Assembly: GCA_026399475.1 (NCBI GenBank) | Contig: JAPLQY010000060.1 | Location: forward strand, 1-64,000 | Origin: Rhodocyclales bacterium | GTDB lineage: Bacteria > Pseudomonadota > Gammaproteobacteria > Burkholderiales > Rhodocyclaceae | Direction of reading: 5' to 3' | DNA length: 64,000 nucleotides | Notes under the pieces: model-generated | What the model saw: only the letters and a program-made list of their open reading frames with translations | Database searches by the model: none | What the model was told of the DNA's origin: nothing | In this document: in pieces, positions 58,377-64,000 of the stretch | Layout of the letters: each line of letters starts with the position of its first letter | How positions within the stretch are numbered: position 1 is the stretch's first letter | Position numbers and translations under genes: made by a program

Positions 58377-59459
58377 ATGCAACAAACTGAAAACCTCAAT
58401 ATTGAAGCCTTCGAGCCAATGCCGACTCCGGAGGAGATCCATGCCCGCGTGCCGCTGTCGGATACCGCCGCCGAGTCGGTGCTGGCGGGCAGGCGCACAC
58501 TGGAACGAATTCTCGACGGCAAGGATTCCCGCATATTCGTGGTCGTGGGTCCCTGCTCCATCCACGATCCTGTTGCCGGTCTCGATTACGCGCGACGCCT
58601 GAAGCGGCTGGCCGATGAAGTGGCCGCCACCATGGTGCTGGTGATGCGCGTGTATTTCGAGAAGCCGCGCACGGCGACCGGCTGGAAGGGCTACATCAAC
58701 GATCCGCGCATGGACGATTCCTTTCACATCGAGGAAGGCATGCAGAAGGCGCGCGAGTTCCTCCTCGCCGTCAATGAGATCGGGCTGCCGGCCGGCACCG
58801 AAGCCCTGGACCCGATCGGCCCGCAGTATCTGGGCGACCTCATCGGGTGGGCGGCGATCGGCGCGCGTACCTCCGAATCGCAAACCCACCGCGAGATGTC
58901 GTCCGGCCTGTCGGCCCCGGTAGGTTTCAAGAACGGCACCGACGGTTCGCTGGACGCCGCGGTCAACGCGATTATTTCGGCATCCAGTCCCCACAGCTTT
59001 CTCGGCATCAACATGCAGGGCCGCTCCAGCGTGGTGCGCACCGCGGGCAACCGCTATGGCCACCTGGTGCTGCGCGGCGGCGGCGGACGCCCAAATTACG
59101 ACACCGTCAGCGTCGCGCTGGCCGAAGCCGCATTGGCCAAAGCCGGCCTGCCGCACAACATCGTGGTCGATTGCTCCCATGCCAACAGCTACAAGAAGCC
59201 CGAACTGCAGCCGCTCGTGATGCAGGACTGCGTGAATCAGATCTGCGCCCAGCGTTCTTCCGGCCATCGTTCCATTGTCGGCCTGATGATCGAAAGCTTC
59301 ATCGAAGCGGGCAATCAGCCGATCCCCGCGGATCTGTCACAGCTGAAATACGGATGCTCGGTCACCGACGCCTGTGTCGACTGGGCGACCACCGAAAAAA
59401 TGATCCGCGACGCAGACGCCGCACTGCGCGGTTCGCTTGCCGCCCGCCATCCAGCCTGA
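58377..59459 (+). CDS. aroG: 3-deoxy-7-phosphoheptulonate synthase (DAHP synthase), type I
   Basis: 360 residues. FVVVGPCSIHDPVAGLDYAR, VLVMRVYFEKPRTATGWKGY, PVGFKNGTDGS and VDCSHANSYKKPELQP carry the phosphoenolpyruvate, metal and erythrose 4-phosphate sites. It is the first step of the shikimate pathway. The AroF/G/H-like N-terminus suggests feedback inhibition by an aromatic amino acid, but which one cannot be told. The 83 bp upstream hold nothing clear. Confidence 0.96.
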   Translation: MQQTENLNIEAFEPMPTPEEIHARVPLSDTAAESVLAGRRTLERILDGKDSRIFVVVGPCSIHDPVAGLDYARRLKRLADEVAATMVLVMRVYFEKPRTATGWKGYINDPRMDDSFHIEEGMQKAREFLLAVNEIGLPAGTEALDPIGPQYLGDLIGWAAIGARTSESQTHREMSSGLSAPVGFKNGTDGSLDAAVNAIISASSPHSFLGINMQGRSSVVRTAGNRYGHLVLRGGGGRPNYDTVSVALAEAALAKAGLPHNIVVDCSHANSYKKPELQPLVMQDCVNQICAQRSSGHRSIVGLMIESFIEAGNQPIPADLSQLKYGCSVTDACVDWATTEKMIRDADAALRGSLAARHPA

Positions 59460-59468
59460 GAGTCACCC

Positions 59469-60707
59469 ATGAGCCTGATCCGAGCTTTTCGCGGTCTGCG
59501 CCCGGCCAGAGGCCAGGCCGGCGCCATTGCCGCGCCGCCCTACGACGTGCTTTCCAGCGACGAGGCGCGCCGCATTGTCCATGGTGGCGCCGCCGGCAAA
59601 CCCTGGTCTTTCCTGCATATCTCGAAGCCTGAGATCGATCTGCCGCCCGATACCGATCCCTACTCGCCGGTGGTCTATGCCAAAGCCGCCGAAAACCTCA
59701 AGCAAATGCTCGATGCAGGCGTGCTGTTGCGCGACGACGCACCCAGCTACTACGCCTATCGCCTGACCATGGGCGACCATGTTCAAACGGGACTGGTGGC
59801 CGCGGCCAGCGTCGCCGATTACGACAGCAATCGCATCCGCAAGCACGAATTCACGCGGCCCGACAAGGAAGACGACCGCGTGCGCCAGATCGAGGCGCTC
59901 AACGCGCAGACCGGCCCGGTGCTGCTGGCTTACCCGATGTCGGCAGACGCCGACGCCTTGATCGACGCCATCGCGCAAGGCGCGCCGGATGCCGATGTCA
60001 CTGCCGACGATGGCATCCGCCACCAGATCTGGGTACTGCACGATGCGGCGCAGATAGCCACGATCACGCGAACCTTCGATGGCATGCGCGCGCTCTACAT
60101 CGCCGACGGCCATCACCGCTCGGCCGCCGCCTCGCGCGTTGCCGCCGCCCGCCACCCGCATGGGCCGGAATCATCGGCCGATTCATTTCTAGCAGTGATC
60201 TTTCCTCATCATCAGATGAAGATCATGGATTACAACCGGGTGGTCAGGGACTTGAACGGTCTTGACGAGGCGTCACTGCTGACACGCCTCAGCGCAGCTT
60301 TCACACTCGAAGACAGCACGCAGCGAGTCCATCCCGCCCGCCCCGGCGAGTTCGGCATGTATCTCGCAGGGCGCTGGCGCAAACTCACCATCAAACCCGA
60401 AAAGATTCCTGACGATCCCGTCGCAAGCCTCGATGTGTCGCTGCTCTCCGATCACCTTCTGGGGCCGTTGCTGGGCATCACCGACCTGCGCCGCGACAAG
60501 CGCATCGATTTCGTTGGCGGCATCCGCGGCCTGGCCGAGCTGGAAAAGCGCGTCGATTCCGGCGAGATGGCGGTGGCCTTTGCACTCCATCCGACACGCA
60601 TGGATCAACTCATGGCCGTGGCCGACAGCAACAATGTCATGCCGCCGAAGTCGACCTGGTTCGAGCCCAAACTGGCTGACGGACTGGTGTCGCACGTGCT
60701 GGACTAG
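59469..60707 (+). CDS. DUF1015 family protein
   Basis: 412 residues matching DUF1015: FRGLRPARGQAGAIAAPPYD, VLSSDEARRIV, RKHEFTRPDKEDDRVRQIEA, ALYIADGHHRSAAASRVAAA and FPHHQMKIMDYNRVVRDLNG. It is cytosolic. Some DUF1015 relatives are serine kinases, but the role here is unknown. It starts 9 bp after aroG, so the two probably share a transcript. Confidence 0.9.
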   Translation: MSLIRAFRGLRPARGQAGAIAAPPYDVLSSDEARRIVHGGAAGKPWSFLHISKPEIDLPPDTDPYSPVVYAKAAENLKQMLDAGVLLRDDAPSYYAYRLTMGDHVQTGLVAAASVADYDSNRIRKHEFTRPDKEDDRVRQIEALNAQTGPVLLAYPMSADADALIDAIAQGAPDADVTADDGIRHQIWVLHDAAQIATITRTFDGMRALYIADGHHRSAAASRVAAARHPHGPESSADSFLAVIFPHHQMKIMDYNRVVRDLNGLDEASLLTRLSAAFTLEDSTQRVHPARPGEFGMYLAGRWRKLTIKPEKIPDDPVASLDVSLLSDHLLGPLLGITDLRRDKRIDFVGGIRGLAELEKRVDSGEMAVAFALHPTRMDQLMAVADSNNVMPPKSTWFEPKLADGLVSHVLD

Positions 60708-60726
60708 AACGCCGGCACCAAGAACA

Positions 60727-60750
60727 AAGGGCAACCCGCGGGTTGCCCTT
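60727..60750. terminator. Terminator between the DUF1015 and HU genes
   Basis: AAGGGCAACCC and GGGTTGCCCTT form a perfect 11-bp stem with a 2-base core loop, 19 bp after the DUF1015 stop and before the convergent HU gene. The T-run is short, so efficiency is uncertain; it may serve both strands. Confidence 0.65.
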
Positions 60751-60755
60751 GTCAT

Positions 60756-60778
60756 GTCCCCGGCATTCAGCCGGGGAC
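60756..60778. repeat. CCCCGGC hairpin element, copy 1
   Basis: GTCCCCGGC, ATTCA, GCCGGGGAC makes a perfect 9-bp stem followed by AGTATCC. A near-identical hairpin followed by GGTATCC occurs at 61870. It sits just after the terminator and 36 bp from the HU stop. Confidence 0.55.
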
Positions 60779-60813
60779 AGTATCCCCGAGGGGATTTTGC
60801 TGCTCCGCCGCTG

Positions 60814-61173
60814 TTACTTTTTCTTGGCGGCCGGCTTCTTGGCTGCCGGCTTGGCAGCGGGTTTCTTCGCCGCGGCGGTCTTTTTGGCAGCGGGCTTTTT
60901 GCCGGCAACAGCCGCCTTCAGGCCAGCGCCTGCGGAAAACTTCGGTACCGACTTGGCGGCGATTTTCAGAACGGCACCCGTCTTCGGGTTCTTGCCGGTG
61001 CGCGCGGCACGCATCACGGATTTGAAAGTACCAAATCCAATCAGGGCAACCGGATTGCCTTTGGAAATTACGGAGGTGATAACTTCGGTCAGTGCATCGA
61101 TGGCCTTGTTGACAGCTGCCTTGGACAGTTCGGCACGCTCTGCTACTGCTTCGATCAGTTCGCTCTTGTTCAT
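60814..61173 (-). CDS. HU-type DNA-binding protein with a lysine/alanine-rich tail
   Basis: 119 residues from the ATG at 61173 (AGGGG upstream). Residues 1-90 are a standard HU fold: MNKSELIEAVAERAELSKAA, VALIGFGTFKSVMRAARTGK and NPKTGAVLKIAAK. Residues 91-119 form a histone H1-like tail built of KKPAAK and KPAAKK repeats. Such tails increase DNA compaction. An ATG at 61203 is in frame but lacks HU-like sequence. Confidence 0.93.
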   Translation of the reverse strand: MNKSELIEAVAERAELSKAAVNKAIDALTEVITSVISKGNPVALIGFGTFKSVMRAARTGKNPKTGAVLKIAAKSVPKFSAGAGLKAAVAGKKPAAKKTAAAKKPAAKPAAKKPAAKKK

Positions 61174-61317
61174 CGAATTCCCCTTTGGTTTAGAAAAACG
61201 CATTGTTCCACTAAATCTGCTGTAGTTGCAAGCCCTGCAGCGAATCTTGTCGCAAAAATCCGCGCACTGTTGCGAGTCGAGGTTCCTTGGGTTTTGGCCA
61301 ACCGCCGACCGGGATCC

Positions 61318-61859
61318 TCACAAACCCTTCACGGCATAGACGGCTGGCAGATTGCGCCACGCCCCCCTGACGTCCATGCCGTAGCCGAAGACGTAGCGAT
61401 TCGGTAGATGCACGCCGACAAAGTCGGCGGCAATCGGTTTGCTGCGACCGAGATTCTTGTCGGCGAATACTGCGCTCAGCACTTCGCTCGCGCCCTGTGT
61501 CCGCAGGCGTCGGGCAATTTCGGCCATGGTCACGCCCTCGTCGAGAATGTCATCCACCACCAGCACGACCCGGCCCGCGACGGCAGACCGTGGCTCGACG
61601 ATCCAGGACAATTTCCCACCAGTGGTTACATCACCGTAGCGCGTGACATGCAGGTAATCGAAATCGAGCGGAAACGCCAGTTGCGGCAGCAACTGGCCGG
61701 TGAACACCACGGCACCGCCCATCACCGCCAGCACCAGGGGGTTGGCATCGGCGAGACGCGCGGCAATCTCGGCCGCGACGCGCCGCACCGCCAGCGCCGA
61801 TTCTTCCGCCGAACACAGTAGATCGGCTTCCTCGAGGATTTTCTGCGCTTCCTGCGGAC

Positions 61860-61863
<4 letters not shown>
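61318..61863 (-). CDS. Hypoxanthine-guanine phosphoribosyltransferase family protein
   Basis: 181 residues. The PRPP motif is [40 protein letters not shown] and [14 protein letters not shown] match the family, and [20 protein letters not shown] is the base-binding end. It salvages hypoxanthine or guanine. It starts in a 4-base overlap with the galU stop. Confidence 0.9.

Positions 61864-64000
<2,137 letters not shown>

Overview
The window is typical bacterial chromosome: dense genes, short spacers, many ATGA overlaps, and mostly GC-rich codons. Gene content and order point to a betaproteobacterium, most likely of the Rhodocyclales or a close relative. The main clues are sdhCDAB-sdhE-gltA-odhA-odhB-lpd followed by zapE, a GntR regulator divergent from mdh, mdh next to a CitE-like gene and acnB, and an OmpR/EnvZ pair next to a truncated globin. 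This placement is inferred from gene order and protein similarity recalled from memory, with no database search. No tRNA, rRNA, CRISPR array, insertion sequence or phage gene was found.

Region 1 (1-10.6 kb, all minus strand) is the accessory part. It holds the N-terminal 1,109 residues of a large surface protein (LEPR-XLL motif, DUF4347 domain, then roughly 55-residue glycine/alanine/threonine/valine-rich repeats) that runs off the left edge. Next to it is a TolC-type outer-membrane channel. Upstream lies a run of modification-type genes: a SapC-family protein, a radical SAM enzyme, an unrecognised 287-residue protein overlapping it, a family-2 O-methyltransferase and a 2OG-Fe(II)-type oxygenase. 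A 32-codon reading frame starts directly after the radical SAM stop codon. This is the best candidate in the window for an undescribed biosynthetic or protein-modification system. A decayed slyD fragment and an unknown gene end the region.

Region 2 (10.6-14.6 kb) has a MerR-type DNA-binding domain joined to a class III nucleotide cyclase, with a sigma70-like promoter overlapped by repeated TAGACAGTC sites, then slyD, a Bcp-type peroxiredoxin and zapE.

Region 3 (14.6-31.0 kb) encodes almost the whole TCA cycle. One minus-strand set runs sdhCDAB-sdhE-gltA-odhAB-lpd. The other, on the plus strand, is mdh-citE-like-acnB. A GntR/HutC-type regulator lies between them, and a shared TGTCTTATA element occurs at both the sdhC and the gntR/mdh promoters.

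Region 4 (31.0-41.9 kb) contains two small secreted-protein genes (one of 44 codons) divergent from ompR-envZ-globin, an AI-2E-family permease, a cNMP-binding protein, thpR, ispF, a thioredoxin-like protein, ispD, a DUF4010 membrane protein, and a compact AmmeMemoRadiSam module in which the Memo and AMMECR1 parts are one protein.

Region 5 (41.9-53.1 kb) is potassium homeostasis: kup divergent from a micro-membrane ORF, kdpF, kdpA, kdpB, kdpC, corA, kdpD and kdpE. The corA gene sits inside the operon and overlaps kdpD. The kdpC reading frame carries a REP-like palindromic insert.

Region 6 (53.1-64.0 kb) is housekeeping: mfd, a diguanylate cyclase, aroG, a DUF1015 protein, an HU protein with a lysine/alanine tail, a purine phosphoribosyltransferase, galU and ligA (cut by the right edge). 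Two copies of a CCCCGGC hairpin element lie in this stretch.
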